DNA of 64,000 bases, taken from positions 15,331-79,330 of the forward strand of contig JAVMKI010000069.1 in assembly GCA_031732755.1 (NCBI GenBank), read 5' to 3'. The position numbers and the translations under genes are program-made. Under the pieces are notes generated by a model, which did not search any database, had not been told where the DNA came from, and saw only the letters and a list, made by a program, of their open reading frames with translations. The DNA is from Contendibacter sp031732755. GTDB lineage: Bacteria > Pseudomonadota > Gammaproteobacteria > Competibacterales > Competibacteraceae. This document shows, piece by piece, positions 17,517 through 26,095 of this stretch (position 1 is its first letter; every line of letters starts with the position of its first letter).

Positions 17517-18320
17517 ATGCCAACCGCCGCCGTCCCAATCCGGGTCGTTCAGATCACCGACCTCCATCTTAAAACCCAGCCCGGCAGCCGCCTGTGGGGC
17601 GCGGACGTGGACGGTGGTCTGAACGCGGTGCTGGCGCACATCCAGGCGCGCGATCCCGCGCCCGATTTCATCCTCGCGACCGGCGATCTGGTCGGCGACG
17701 AACCAGCGGCCTACGACCGCCTGATCGCCCTGCTGGAACCCTTGGCCCTGCCGGTCTACTGTCTGCCGGGCAATCACGACTTTCCCGCGATCATGAGCCG
17801 AACCTTGCGCGACAGCATGGTGCAATGGAAGCGTTACTTCGTCGCCGGTGACTGGCAGTTCGTGCTGCTCGATTCCAGCTTCCCCGGCACGCCCGACGGC
17901 CACCTGGCCTCGGGCGAACTGGCGCTGCTGGATACCGTGCTGGCGACGGACTCCGCGCGGCATACCTTGGTCTGCCTGCACCACAATCCATTACCCGTCG
18001 GCACGGCCTGGCTCGACACCATGACGGTGAGCAACGGCGCGGCGTTGTTCACCGTGCTGGAGCGTTACTCGCAGGTTCGGGCGGTGGTGTGGGGACATAT
18101 CCACGGCGAATTCACCGCCCAGCGCGGTTCCATGCGCCTGCTGGCCGCCCCCGCCACGTCGGTGCAATTCAAACCCGACGCCCCGGAGCCGCAAGTGGAT
18201 TCGCTGCCGCCGGGTTATCGCTGGTTTGAGTTGTATCCCGATGGAACGCTGGAAACCGGCGTGGAGCGGGTCCGAGCGCCGGCGCGTCCGCACGGTCTGA
18301 CCCGACGGGTTCCGGCCTGA
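17517..18320 (+). CDS. cpdA: 3',5'-cyclic-AMP phosphodiesterase CpdA
   Basis: Cytoplasmic class III phosphodiesterase that hydrolyses cAMP to AMP. The 267-residue protein shows all metallophosphoesterase motifs in order: QITDLHL, ATGDLVGDE, PGNHDFP, LHHNP and GHIHGEF. Length is close to E. coli CpdA (275). A GAGG lies 11 bases before the ATG. It follows argA and precedes a class II aldolase gene on the same strand. Given the cyclic-nucleotide-binding membrane protein encoded at 10640-11971, a cAMP signalling link within this region is worth considering, though the genes are not in one operon. Confidence 0.93.
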   Translation: MPTAAVPIRVVQITDLHLKTQPGSRLWGADVDGGLNAVLAHIQARDPAPDFILATGDLVGDEPAAYDRLIALLEPLALPVYCLPGNHDFPAIMSRTLRDSMVQWKRYFVAGDWQFVLLDSSFPGTPDGHLASGELALLDTVLATDSARHTLVCLHHNPLPVGTAWLDTMTVSNGAALFTVLERYSQVRAVVWGHIHGEFTAQRGSMRLLAAPATSVQFKPDAPEPQVDSLPPGYRWFELYPDGTLETGVERVRAPARPHGLTRRVPA

Positions 18321-18346
18321 TCACCCTTCCGATGGAGCTGAATGGC

Positions 18347-18904
18347 ATGAACCTGAAAGACGATTTGGTCCGACATTACCACTGGCTGCGTCAGTATGGC
18401 CTCAACGATTCCCACAGCGGCAACGCCTCGGTGCGGGACGACGACGCCCTCTGGATCACGCCCACCGGCTGTTGCGCCGACACGCTCAGCAGTGGCGATC
18501 TCGTCGAGTGCCACCTCGATGGCATGGTCGGCAAGGGCGCTTCGATGGACGCCCGCCTGCATCTGGCGGTGTACCAGGCCAATCCCGAGGTTCGCGCCCT
18601 GCTGCACAGCCATGGCCCCTACTCGGTGGCGATGACCATGGATAACGAGGAGTTCTTCCCCGCCGATTTCGAGGGACAGTTGTATTTCAGTCGGGTGCCG
18701 GTGCTGACGATTCCCTACGATCAATACGCGACCCGCTCGCCGCGCCTGGTCGCCGAAATCCTGGCGGACTATCCCATCGCCGTGGTGCGTGGCCATGGCG
18801 TCTATGCCTGCGCCGACAGCCTCAACCTTGCCTACAAATGGACCTGTTCGCTGGAACTGTCGGCCAAAACCGCCTTCATCGCCCAGCAGGCGGGCAAAAT
18901 CTGA
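18347..18904 (+). CDS. Class II aldolase/adducin-family protein
   Basis: A 185-residue single-domain protein of the class II aldolase/adducin fold. Zinc-binding histidines are visible in ALLHSHGPYS (His-x-His) and in VRGHGVYA; the N-terminal HSGNASVRDDDALWITPTGC block is the usual substrate-phosphate loop region. The start is taken at 18347, because GGAG lies nine bases upstream of that ATG and itself falls within the alternative start at 18332. Members act on sugar phosphates such as fuculose- or ribulose-phosphate; nothing here fixes the substrate. A small gene follows five bases later, probably co-translated. Confidence 0.85.
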   Translation: MNLKDDLVRHYHWLRQYGLNDSHSGNASVRDDDALWITPTGCCADTLSSGDLVECHLDGMVGKGASMDARLHLAVYQANPEVRALLHSHGPYSVAMTMDNEEFFPADFEGQLYFSRVPVLTIPYDQYATRSPRLVAEILADYPIAVVRGHGVYACADSLNLAYKWTCSLELSAKTAFIAQQAGKI

Positions 18905-18909
18905 CGGCG

Positions 18910-19125
18910 ATGCTCAAACCGCTCCTCCCCGAAGGCGAGGCGCTGCGCCACGCCTTCCAGTGGCTCGCCGAACAGGGACATTGCACGTCGAAAACGGTCG
19001 AGCAGGCCAGCCTGCGCTTTGACCTGACACCGCGCGACGAGGAATTTCTGTTACGACAGTTCGTCCACCACCAGGGCGCGACCAGCGCCGCGCCAAATTC
19101 AGGGCGACCGGGAATCGCCCGTTAG
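18910..19125 (+). CDS. Small 71-aa protein downstream of the class II aldolase gene
   Basis: Small soluble protein starting MLKPLLPEGEALRHAFQWL, with a second helical block reading LRFDLTPRDEEFLLRQF. From memory this pattern resembles small conserved gammaproteobacterial proteins of unknown function, but I cannot name a family. It begins five bases after the class II aldolase stop, and its last 27 bases overlap the 3' end of the opposite-strand nudix gene. The C-terminal tail after HHQG looks unstructured. Existence is supported by position, ATG start and amino-acid pattern; function unknown. Confidence 0.65.
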   Translation: MLKPLLPEGEALRHAFQWLAEQGHCTSKTVEQASLRFDLTPRDEEFLLRQFVHHQGATSAAPNSGRPGIAR

Positions 19126-19722
19126 CCGCCGGGCGAAATTGACCAGCATGGCGGCGGTCGCGCCCCAAATGAACCGGTTTTCGTAGGGAATGACATAGTA
19201 ACGGCGCGGCTGGCCCTGGTAAAACACGCTGCGCTGTTCGTGATGGCGCGGATCAAGGACAAAATCCAGCGGGACTTCGAACGCCTCGGCGACTTCAAAG
19301 GCGTCCAGCGTCAACGCAAACGGCGGCGTCACGAAACCCACCACCGGCGTCACCAGAAAGCCGGTGATGGTCTGATACAGATCGAGAAAGCCGGCGACTT
19401 CCACCACATGTCGGCGGTGCAGGCCGATTTCTTCCTCCGCCTCGCGCAGCGCGGTTTCCACGGGACCCGCGTCCTCTTCCTCGGCCCGGCCACCGGGAAA
19501 GCTGATCTGGCCGGCATGATGTTCCAGATGGGCGGTGCGCTGGGTCAACAACACCGTGTAACCCTCGGCCCGCTCGACCAGCGGCACCAGCACCGCCGCC
19601 GGCGTCAGGGGCCGCTCCTCGCGCTCCATCCCGGCCACCGCGTGATCGCCGGTGAAAATCTCCACCTGATGGGTCGAATGCAAACAGCGGCGAACCCGGT
19701 CGCGCATTTCCGCGTGATTCAC
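19099..19722 (-). CDS. nudL: Nudix hydrolase, CoA pyrophosphatase (NudL) type
   Basis: Hydrolase predicted to cleave coenzyme A or its derivatives to 4'-phosphopantetheine and 3',5'-ADP. The 207-residue protein contains LTPAAVLVPLVER, characteristic of the CoA-specific subgroup, followed by the nudix box beginning GGRAEEEDAGPVETALREAE with the catalytic EEEIG glutamates next to it. The ATG overlaps the tatD stop by four bases (ATGA), so it is the last gene of the co-directional block running from yceD. Its 3' end overlaps a small plus-strand gene by 27 bp. Confidence 0.88.
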   Translation of the reverse strand: MNHAEMRDRVRRCLHSTHQVEIFTGDHAVAGMEREERPLTPAAVLVPLVERAEGYTVLLTQRTAHLEHHAGQISFPGGRAEEEDAGPVETALREAEEEIGLHRRHVVEVAGFLDLYQTITGFLVTPVVGFVTPPFALTLDAFEVAEAFEVPLDFVLDPRHHEQRSVFYQGQPRRYYVIPYENRFIWGATAAMLVNFARRLTGDSRSP

Positions 19723-20504
19723 GCCGCCTCCGCGGGCAGGCCGAACAGCCGCCGATAATTGGCGGTGGTGACCGTCGCGATTTGCTCCAGCGTCTCGCCG
19801 CGCAACTGGGCGACGAACTCCGCCACCCGCCGCACCCAGGCGGGATGGTTGGGCTTACCCCGGTACGGGACCGGCGCCAGATAGGGGGCGTCCGTTTCCA
19901 CCAACAGGCGCTCGGCGGGCACGCGCCGCGCGGTGTCCTGAATGGCCTTGGCGTTCTTGAAGGTCAAGATCCCGGAAAACGAAATGTGGAAATTCAATTC
20001 CAGCGCCTGCTCCGCCATCACCCAATCCTCGGTAAAGCAATGCAATACCCCGCCGACTTCGGCGGCGCCCTCCTCCGCCAGAATCCGCAAGGTATCCGCG
20101 CGGGCGTTGCGGTTGTGGACGATCAGCGGCTTGCCGAGTTCGCGCGCGGCGGCGATGTGGATACGGAACCAGTCCTGCTGGCGGGCGACGCTGTCACCGT
20201 CATGGTGATAGTCCAGTCCGGTCTCACCTATGGCGACCACCCGCGGCTCGCGGCCTAGCGCGACCAGTTCCGCCACGGTCGGCGCGCGACCACTGTCCTC
20301 GCTGGGATGCACCCCCACCGACAACGCGATTTGGGGATGCGGCTCGGTCATCCGGGCCAGGGCCGACCAGCTTTCCAGGTCCACCGCCACGCTCAGCAGG
20401 CGCGTCACGCCACTCGCCGCCGCCGCCGCCAGAACCCCTCCCAGACTGCCGCCGAAAGGCGTTAGATCAATCCGGTCCAGATGACAATGGGAATCGGCCA
20501 ACAT
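19719..20504 (-). CDS. tatD: TatD-family metal-dependent deoxyribonuclease
   Basis: TIM-barrel metal-dependent hydrolase of the TatD/YcfH family; members have 3'-5' DNase activity. The 261-residue protein starts MLADSHCHLD with the metal-binding HxH, then GETGLDYHHD, a middle VHNRNA and HCF, and late ETDAPYLAP. The start at 20504 is chosen because the metal site follows directly; a longer reading upstream would run into pilZ and is not family-like. pilZ lies 13 bp upstream and nudL overlaps downstream. The ycfH homologue follows holB and pilZ in many gammaproteobacteria, as here. Confidence 0.93.
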   Translation of the reverse strand: MLADSHCHLDRIDLTPFGGSLGGVLAAAAASGVTRLLSVAVDLESWSALARMTEPHPQIALSVGVHPSEDSGRAPTVAELVALGREPRVVAIGETGLDYHHDGDSVARQQDWFRIHIAAARELGKPLIVHNRNARADTLRILAEEGAAEVGGVLHCFTEDWVMAEQALELNFHISFSGILTFKNAKAIQDTARRVPAERLLVETDAPYLAPVPYRGKPNHPAWVRRVAEFVAQLRGETLEQIATVTTANYRRLFGLPAEAA

Positions 20505-20517
20505 GATCCGCCCGCGC

Positions 20518-20862
20518 CTACATCGTGTTGGTCGGCTGATCGGCGCGGAGATAACCAACCAGTTGCGCCTCAATCTTCTTCTGGAGGTTGGCGCCCTCCA
20601 CGCCGCTAAACTGAATGCCGACGCCCATCTGCCGACCGCCGGGCGTGGTCCGGTAGTTGATCCAAACCACCTTGCCCGTGATGGCGAACCGTTCCGGGTC
20701 ATCCAGAATCGTCAGCAGCAGAAACACCTCATCATCCAGTTCAAAGGTTTTTTCGGTCGGAATGAAAATCCCCCCGCCCTTGACAAAAGGCATGTAGCTG
20801 GAATGCAGCATCGCCTTGTCCTTGATGGCGAGGGAAATGACGCCTTGTCGTGGAACCGCCAT
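20518..20862 (-). CDS. pilZ: Type IV pilus biogenesis protein PilZ
   Basis: A 114-residue PilZ-domain protein of the original pilus-assembly type, needed for type IV pilus formation in Pseudomonas and Xanthomonas. The c-di-GMP-binding RxxxR motif of classical PilZ domains is not seen near the N-terminus, which fits this subtype, known not to bind the nucleotide well. A characteristic block is VVWINYRTTPGGRQMGVGIQF, split by loops. The ATG at 20862 is preceded by AGAAGG nine bases away; a TTG at 20871 would abut that site and is rejected. The position between holB and tatD is the conserved one. Works with the Pil/Chp proteins at 1-6.9 kb. Confidence 0.92.
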   Translation of the reverse strand: MAVPRQGVISLAIKDKAMLHSSYMPFVKGGGIFIPTEKTFELDDEVFLLLTILDDPERFAITGKVVWINYRTTPGGRQMGVGIQFSGVEGANLQKKIEAQLVGYLRADQPTNTM

Positions 20863-20894
20863 GGTGCTCAACCTTCTAAAAACGGATTCAGGAA

Positions 20895-21872
20895 CTAGGG
20901 AAACGCATCGCCGAGAAATGTTTCCAGCAACAGGGGCGCATTGACCTGAGTGGTCGCGCAGAGCGCACGGAGCCGAACCACGGCGTCCAGGCGCTCGAAC
21001 AGCGCGCGCGGCGTCTGTCGCTCGGCCCAGTGCCCCAGCGCGGCACGCAGATCAGGATTGCCCAGGCGCGGGGGGTTGACACTCATCTTAAGCCGAATCA
21101 GATCGGTATGCCAACCGATGAGCCAGCGCAGGTTCTCGATCAAGTCACCTTGCGCCCAACGTTCCGCTGCCCGAATCGGGTCCATCCGCCCGGCCAGCGT
21201 TTGTTCGTAGCACTCGAACAGTTCCCGGCGCCGCCGCCAGCGCTCGCCATCGGCCTGAGCCAGCGCGGCGAGCGGAGCGCCACCCGCGATGTCCAGCAAT
21301 ACCGCTGGTTCCAGCCCGTCCGCAACGCGCGCCGCCAACCACGGAATCGCAACCGCCGGAGCCGGCGGCTCGAACCCGAGTTTCTGACAGCGGCTGCGCA
21401 CCGTGGCCGGCAGCCGCGCCGGCTGGGCGGTGACCAGCAGCAACAAACAGTTGCCCGGCGGCTCTTCCAGCGTTTTCAACAGGCAGTTGGCGGCATGGAC
21501 ATTCAACCGGTCGGCGGGTTCCAGCAAGGCGATCTTGTAACCGCCGTATTGGGTGGTATAGCCCAGGAAGGCGCACAACTCGCGGATTTGGTCCACCTTG
21601 ATGACCTTGCCATCCTCGGCGGGCTGCACGACGTTATAGTCGGGATGACTGCCGGCTCGGAACAATCGACAACTCCGGCACTGGCCGCAAGCCTCGCCTT
21701 CCGTATCGGGATGGTCGCACAGCCCTGCTCGCGCCAGCCGGCGGGCGAACAATCCCTTGCCCAAACCAGCGGGACCAGCCAGCAGCAAAGCGTGCGGCAG
21801 GCGCCCGGCAACCCGACGCTGTTGTAATCGCCACCAAAGGTCACGATGCCAGGGCAAGCGTTCCTCATCCAT
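20895..21872 (-). CDS. holB: DNA polymerase III subunit delta'
   Basis: Clamp-loader subunit of the replicative DNA polymerase. The 325-residue AAA+ protein has Walker A GPAGLGKGLFARRL, a four-cysteine zinc module spread over CDHPDTEGEACGQCRSC, the segment NAANCLLKTLEEPP-like NVHAANCLLKTLEEPPGN, and LPATVRSRCQ with the sensor-1/arginine-finger SRC motif. The start is set at 21872, where TGATG joins it to the tmk stop; an ATG at 21890 would lengthen the overlap. Length is close to E. coli HolB (334). Expressed from the fab-mltG-tmk transcript. Confidence 0.94.
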   Translation of the reverse strand: MDEERLPWHRDLWWRLQQRRVAGRLPHALLLAGPAGLGKGLFARRLARAGLCDHPDTEGEACGQCRSCRLFRAGSHPDYNVVQPAEDGKVIKVDQIRELCAFLGYTTQYGGYKIALLEPADRLNVHAANCLLKTLEEPPGNCLLLLVTAQPARLPATVRSRCQKLGFEPPAPAVAIPWLAARVADGLEPAVLLDIAGGAPLAALAQADGERWRRRRELFECYEQTLAGRMDPIRAAERWAQGDLIENLRWLIGWHTDLIRLKMSVNPPRLGNPDLRAALGHWAERQTPRALFERLDAVVRLRALCATTQVNAPLLLETFLGDAFP

Positions 21873-22498
21873 CAGTGACAATCTAACCATTCGGCAAGAA
21901 TGGTTTGCAGCTCGGCGCGCACCGTTTCCACCGGCCGGTTCGCATCCACGATCCGGTAACGGTCGGGATTACGGGACGCGCGTTCCAGATAGGTCAATTT
22001 GACGCGTTCCAAGAAAGCCCACCCTTCCCGCTCGAAGCGATCCGCCGCGCCACGCCGACCCGCCCGTTCCAGACCGACCGCAACCGGTATATCCAACACC
22101 AGCGTTAAATCAGGCTGCAAGGAACCCTGCGTCCAGTCCTCCAAAACCGCAATCCGTTCTGGCGGCAATCCTCGTCCGCCACCCTGATAGGCATAAGTGG
22201 CGTCGGTGAACCGGTCGCACAACACCCAGTGGCCGGCGACCAGCGCGGGCCGGATCACCCGTTCCAGATGCTCGGCGCGGGCGGCGAACATCAGCAGCGT
22301 CTCGGTGGCCAACGCCATGCCGTCGTGGCGCTGCCCAAGCAGTAGGGCGCGAATATCCTCTCCCAGTAGCGTCCCACCCGGTTCACGGGTCAAGACCACC
22401 CGGCGACCCCGTTGCTCCAAGTACGCCCCCATGAAGGCCAATTGGGTCGTCTTGCCAGCACCCTCGCCACCCTCGACCGTGATGAATCGACCGGACAT
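21872..22498 (-). CDS. tmk: Thymidylate kinase
   Basis: Phosphorylates dTMP to dTDP. The 208-residue P-loop kinase opens with ITVEGGEGAGKTTQL (Walker A), contains the DR(Y/F) motif in LCDRFTDATYAYQGGGRGL, and has a lid-type region GRRGAADRFEREG. Length fits bacterial Tmk. It lies one base after mltG and overlaps holB by one base in TGATG form, so translation is coupled across mltG-tmk-holB. Confidence 0.96.
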   Translation of the reverse strand: MSGRFITVEGGEGAGKTTQLAFMGAYLEQRGRRVVLTREPGGTLLGEDIRALLLGQRHDGMALATETLLMFAARAEHLERVIRPALVAGHWVLCDRFTDATYAYQGGGRGLPPERIAVLEDWTQGSLQPDLTLVLDIPVAVGLERAGRRGAADRFEREGWAFLERVKLTYLERASRNPDRYRIVDANRPVETVRAELQTILAEWLDCH

Positions 22499-22499
22499 G

Positions 22500-23528
22500 T
22501 CATTTCTCCTTCAACTGATACCGCCTGACCGCCCGATTGTGCTCATCCAGCGTGGTGGAGAACACGTGGCCGCCTTGACCCGTCGCCACGAAATACAGCG
22601 CATCGCCGGCCGCCGGATTGACGGCGGCGGCCAGCGCGCCCGCGCTCGGCAGGGCAATGGGCGTCGGCGGCAAACCTTTGCGCGTGTAGGTGTTATAGGG
22701 ACTGTCGTGGGCCAAATCGGCGCGGCGCAGGTTGCCGTCGAATGCCTCGCCCAAGCCATAGATCACGGTCGGATCGGTCTGCAACAACATTCCCCGCCGC
22801 AGTCGCCGCGCGAACACGCCAGCCACCTCTGGTCGTTCCGCTGGCAGCGCCGTTTCCCTTTCCACGATGGAGGCAAGAATCAGCGCCTGGTAGGGATCGG
22901 TCAGCGGCAAATCCGGGGCGCGACGGTTCCAAGCCTCGCGCAACCGACGGTCCATCGCCGCCAACGCCCGTTGCAGGAATGCCTCATCGGTGAAGCCGGT
23001 GGGGAAATGGTAGGTGTCTGGCAAAAACCAACCTTCGGGAAGTTCACCCGGACGCCCCAGCCGCGCCATGATTTCGGCGTCGGTCGCGTCCCGCAAGGTC
23101 TGTTTGATCTTGGGATGCTCAGCCAGCGCCCGCCGCAACTGCCGGAAGGTCCAACCTTCCACGACGGTCAGCGAATACTGGATGACCCGGCCCGCCACGA
23201 TCTGGTCCAGCAAACCACGCGGCGTGACACCCGGCGCAATGGCGTATTCGCCGGCCTGGAGCCGGAACGCCAGCCGATTCAGCCGGGCGTAGGCTTGCAG
23301 ATAGAGCGCCGACCGTAACAAGCCCGGCTGCCGCTGTAACGCCCGGGCGAAGTCCGCCACCCCCATGCCGGGTTTCAATTCCAGCGTCAGACCGTCGGCT
23401 GGAACCCCGAGGGGGGTATCGAGGAATGCGTGATAATCGGCGCGGATGATATACAGCGGCGGGCCCAGGACCAGCGCCAGCGCCGCCCAAGCCAACGCCA
23501 AGCGTCGTGGCCAGCGTGGAGAAGCCAT
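22500..23528 (-). CDS. mltG: Endolytic murein transglycosylase MltG (YceG-like)
   Basis: Inner-membrane lytic transglycosylase that cuts nascent peptidoglycan strands and sets glycan length. The 342-residue protein has an N-terminal membrane helix (about 8-27), a LysM-like segment, and the YceG catalytic region with ILASIVERETALPAERPEV, which holds the catalytic glutamate, followed by LQTDPTVIYGLG. Length fits E. coli MltG (340). fabF lies 54 bp upstream; pabC, which often sits between fabF and mltG, is absent. Confidence 0.94.
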   Translation of the reverse strand: MASPRWPRRLALAWAALALVLGPPLYIIRADYHAFLDTPLGVPADGLTLELKPGMGVADFARALQRQPGLLRSALYLQAYARLNRLAFRLQAGEYAIAPGVTPRGLLDQIVAGRVIQYSLTVVEGWTFRQLRRALAEHPKIKQTLRDATDAEIMARLGRPGELPEGWFLPDTYHFPTGFTDEAFLQRALAAMDRRLREAWNRRAPDLPLTDPYQALILASIVERETALPAERPEVAGVFARRLRRGMLLQTDPTVIYGLGEAFDGNLRRADLAHDSPYNTYTRKGLPPTPIALPSAGALAAAVNPAAGDALYFVATGQGGHVFSTTLDEHNRAVRRYQLKEK

Positions 23529-23582
23529 GATTTCACCCGCGCTCCCATCGGCGGACGAAGACGGCGCACGACAACCCTACGC

Positions 23583-24824
23583 TCAATCCAGCGCGCGGAA
23601 AATCACCGAACCGTTGGTGCCGCCGAAGCCGAAGGAATTGGACAGTACAACCCGAATGCGCCGTTCCTGGGCGGTGTGCGGTACGTAATTCAGATCGCAC
23701 CCCGGTTCTGGATGGTCGAGGTTGATGGTGGGCGGCGCAACCTGATCGCGGATCGCCAGTACCGAGAAAATCGCCTCGACGCCACCGGCGGCGCCCAGCA
23801 GATGGCCAGTCATGGATTTGGTCGAACTCATCGCCAGCCGGTAAGCGTGATCGCCAAACACCGCTTTGGCCGCATCGCTCTCGATCTTGTCGCCCGCTGG
23901 CGTGGAGGTGCCGTGGGCGTTGATGTAATCCACCACCTCGGGCGCGATGGCCGCGTCGCGCAGGGCGTTGGCCATCGCCCGCCGCGCGCCGTCGCCATCC
24001 GGCGGCGGCAGGGTCATGTGATAAGCGTCGCCGCTCATGCCAAAGCCGATCAGCTCGGCATAAATCCGCGCGCCGCGCCGCCGGGCGTGTTCGTATTCCT
24101 CCAGCACCATCACCCCGGCGCCATCGCTGAGCACGAAACCATCGCGATCCCGATCCCACGGCCGGCTGGCTTTCTCCGGCTCGTCGTTGCGCGTGGACAA
24201 CGCCCGCGCCGCCGCGAACCCGCACAGTCCGGTGGGCGTCGTCGCCATTTCCGCGCCGCCGGCGATCATCACATCGGCGTCGCCATACATGATCAGTCGG
24301 CCCGCCAAGCCGATGCTGTGGGTGCCGGAGGTGCAGGCGGTAACCACCGCCAGGTTCGGCCCCTTGATGCCGTACAGAACAGACAGGTTGCCCGATACCA
24401 TGTTGATGATGCTGCGCGGCACGAAGAACGGCGTCAGCCGGCGCGGCCCACCCTTCAAAAACGCCGCGTGGCCTTCCTCAATGCCCGGCAGACCGCCGAT
24501 GCCGGAGCCAATGAAGGTTCCGATCCGCTCGGCGTTCGCTTCGGTAATCTCCAGTTCCGCGTCCCGGATCGCCTGCGCCGCCGCGCCGATACCGTAATGG
24601 ATGAAGGTGTCCATCTTCTTGGCTTCCTTGGGATTCAGGTACCGTTCGACCTGAAAATCCTTCACCGCGCCACCGATGCGCACCGGCAAATCGCCGGCGT
24701 CGAAGGCGGTGACTAGCCCGATCCCGCTGCGGCCCGCCAGGATATTGGTCCAGGCGGTCTCCACGGCGCTACCGACCGGGGACACAATACCCATGCCTGT
24801 CACTACCACTCGCCGCTTGGTCAC
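23583..24824 (-). CDS. fabF: Beta-ketoacyl-ACP synthase II
   Basis: Condensing enzyme of fatty-acid elongation, important for long unsaturated chains. The 413-residue thiolase-fold protein has the active-site cysteine in AVVTACTSGTHSIG and both catalytic histidines, in INAHGTSTPAGD and SMTGHLLGAAGGVE. The start is GTG at 24824 with GGGGAG five bases upstream. Length matches E. coli FabF (413). It lies 92 bp after acpP, and a strong terminator-like hairpin stands in that gap, so only read-through or a separate promoter would express it. Confidence 0.96.
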   Translation of the reverse strand: MTKRRVVVTGMGIVSPVGSAVETAWTNILAGRSGIGLVTAFDAGDLPVRIGGAVKDFQVERYLNPKEAKKMDTFIHYGIGAAAQAIRDAELEITEANAERIGTFIGSGIGGLPGIEEGHAAFLKGGPRRLTPFFVPRSIINMVSGNLSVLYGIKGPNLAVVTACTSGTHSIGLAGRLIMYGDADVMIAGGAEMATTPTGLCGFAAARALSTRNDEPEKASRPWDRDRDGFVLSDGAGVMVLEEYEHARRRGARIYAELIGFGMSGDAYHMTLPPPDGDGARRAMANALRDAAIAPEVVDYINAHGTSTPAGDKIESDAAKAVFGDHAYRLAMSSTKSMTGHLLGAAGGVEAIFSVLAIRDQVAPPTINLDHPEPGCDLNYVPHTAQERRIRVVLSNSFGFGGTNGSVIFRALD

Positions 24825-24850
24825 GGAACTCCCCTCACTGTTCCAGGCTC

Positions 24851-24888
24851 AACAAAGAAAGCCGCGACCACGGGCGCGTGGTCGCGGC
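24851..24888 (-). terminator. Intrinsic terminator/attenuator between acpP and fabF
   Basis: A perfect 11-bp stem (arms 24861-24871 and 24878-24888, six-base loop) is followed, on the minus strand, by CTTTCTTTGTT. This is the shape of a rho-independent terminator for transcripts coming from acpP. Partial termination would explain how acpP, needed in large amounts, could be made in excess over fabF-mltG-tmk-holB. Confidence 0.8.
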
Positions 24889-24916
24889 GGGTTCAGAATC
24901 GCGCGGGATGGCGCCT

Positions 24917-25162
24917 TCAACTGAGATGCGTGGCGATGTAGTCAATCGCCTGCTGCACCGTGGTGATCTTCTCCGCGTCCTCGTCGGGGATTTCCAACTC
25001 GAATTCCTCTTCCAGGGCCATCACCAGTTCGACGGTGTCCAGCGAGTCGGCGCCCAGATCCTCGACGAACGAGGCCTCGTTGGTCACCTGCTCCTCTTTC
25101 ACCCCCAACTGTTCGATGATGATTTTCCTGACGCGGGCTTCAATGTTGCTGATGTCGGTCAT
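24917..25162 (-). CDS. acpP: Acyl carrier protein
   Basis: Small acidic carrier that holds growing acyl chains on a 4'-phosphopantetheine arm. The 81-residue sequence has the modification site DLGADSLDTVELVM with serine 40 as the attachment residue, in the middle of a strongly acidic helix bundle. GAGGAAG lies nine bases before the ATG. It sits 167 bp after fabG, a gap large enough for its own promoter, and is followed by a terminator-like hairpin. Confidence 0.97.
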   Translation of the reverse strand: MTDISNIEARVRKIIIEQLGVKEEQVTNEASFVEDLGADSLDTVELVMALEEEFELEIPDEDAEKITTVQQAIDYIATHLS

Positions 25163-25329
25163 GTGGTTTGCTTCCTCGTCGTGCTGTCTATCTGTTTTTC
25201 AATCCGCACCCGCGTGTTACGACGGGTGAAATCCGGTGACGGCGTCATACACCCAGTGTGGTTTCCGACCCCGCGCCGACCACCGGCATGCCAGCGCGGA
25301 TTTCCTTTCTTCCAGTCTCCAGCGAACGT

Positions 25330-26082
25330 TCAGGCCATGTACATTCCACCGTTGACGTGCAGGGTTTCACCTGTGATGTAGGCTGCCTCCGGCGAAGCCA
25401 GAAACGCCACGGCGGCGGCGACATCCCATGGCTCGCCTGGCCGTTGCAACGGGATGGTCTCGATGACCGCCCGCCGCTGCGCATCCGGCAACGACCGGGT
25501 CATGTCGGTGTCGATCAATCCCGGCGCGATCGCGTTGACGGTGATGTTCCGCGAGCCGACCTCGCGCGCCAGCGACTTGGTGAAGCCGATGACGCCCGCC
25601 TTGGCCGCCGCATAGTTGGCCTGTCCGGCGCTGCCGGTGACACCGACCACCGAGGTAATGTTGATGATGCGCCCGCGCTGGGCTTTCATCATTCCCCGCA
25701 ACACCGCCTTGCTCAGCCGATAGACCGAGGACAGATCGGTATCAAGGATCGCCGCCCACTCGTCTTCCTTCATCCGCAGCAGGAGATTGTCGCGGGTAAT
25801 GCCGGCGTTGTTGACCAGAATGCCCGGTGGGCCGAATTCCTGCGTCACCGCTTTCAGCACGGCCTCCACCGCCATGGGATCGGTCACGTCCAACCGCCAG
25901 CCACGCCCCTGGATCCCGTGCTCGCGCAAATCCTGGGTAATCGCCTCCGCGCCCGCCGCCGTGGTTGCGGTGCCGATCACGGTCGCGCCACGCCGACCCA
26001 GTTCGCGGGCGATGGCCTGGCCGATACCGCGACTGGCCCCCGTGACCAGGGCGATCTCGCCGTCCAGCGTCGTCATCGTCAA
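25330..26082 (-). CDS. fabG: 3-oxoacyl-ACP reductase
   Basis: NADPH-dependent reductase of the fatty-acid cycle, a short-chain dehydrogenase. The 250-residue protein has TGASRGIGQAIAREL (cofactor binding), NNAGITRDNLLLRM, and the catalytic Ser in ITSVVGVTGSAGQANYAAAKAG together with the Tyr-x3-Lys. The C-terminus VNGGMYMA is typical of FabG. It lies 13 bp after fabH with no room for fabD, the malonyl-CoA:ACP transacylase gene usually found between them. Confidence 0.97.
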   Translation of the reverse strand: MTMTTLDGEIALVTGASRGIGQAIARELGRRGATVIGTATTAAGAEAITQDLREHGIQGRGWRLDVTDPMAVEAVLKAVTQEFGPPGILVNNAGITRDNLLLRMKEDEWAAILDTDLSSVYRLSKAVLRGMMKAQRGRIINITSVVGVTGSAGQANYAAAKAGVIGFTKSLAREVGSRNITVNAIAPGLIDTDMTRSLPDAQRRAVIETIPLQRPGEPWDVAAAVAFLASPEAAYITGETLHVNGGMYMA

Positions 26083-26095
26083 ATCCCCTTCGCAC

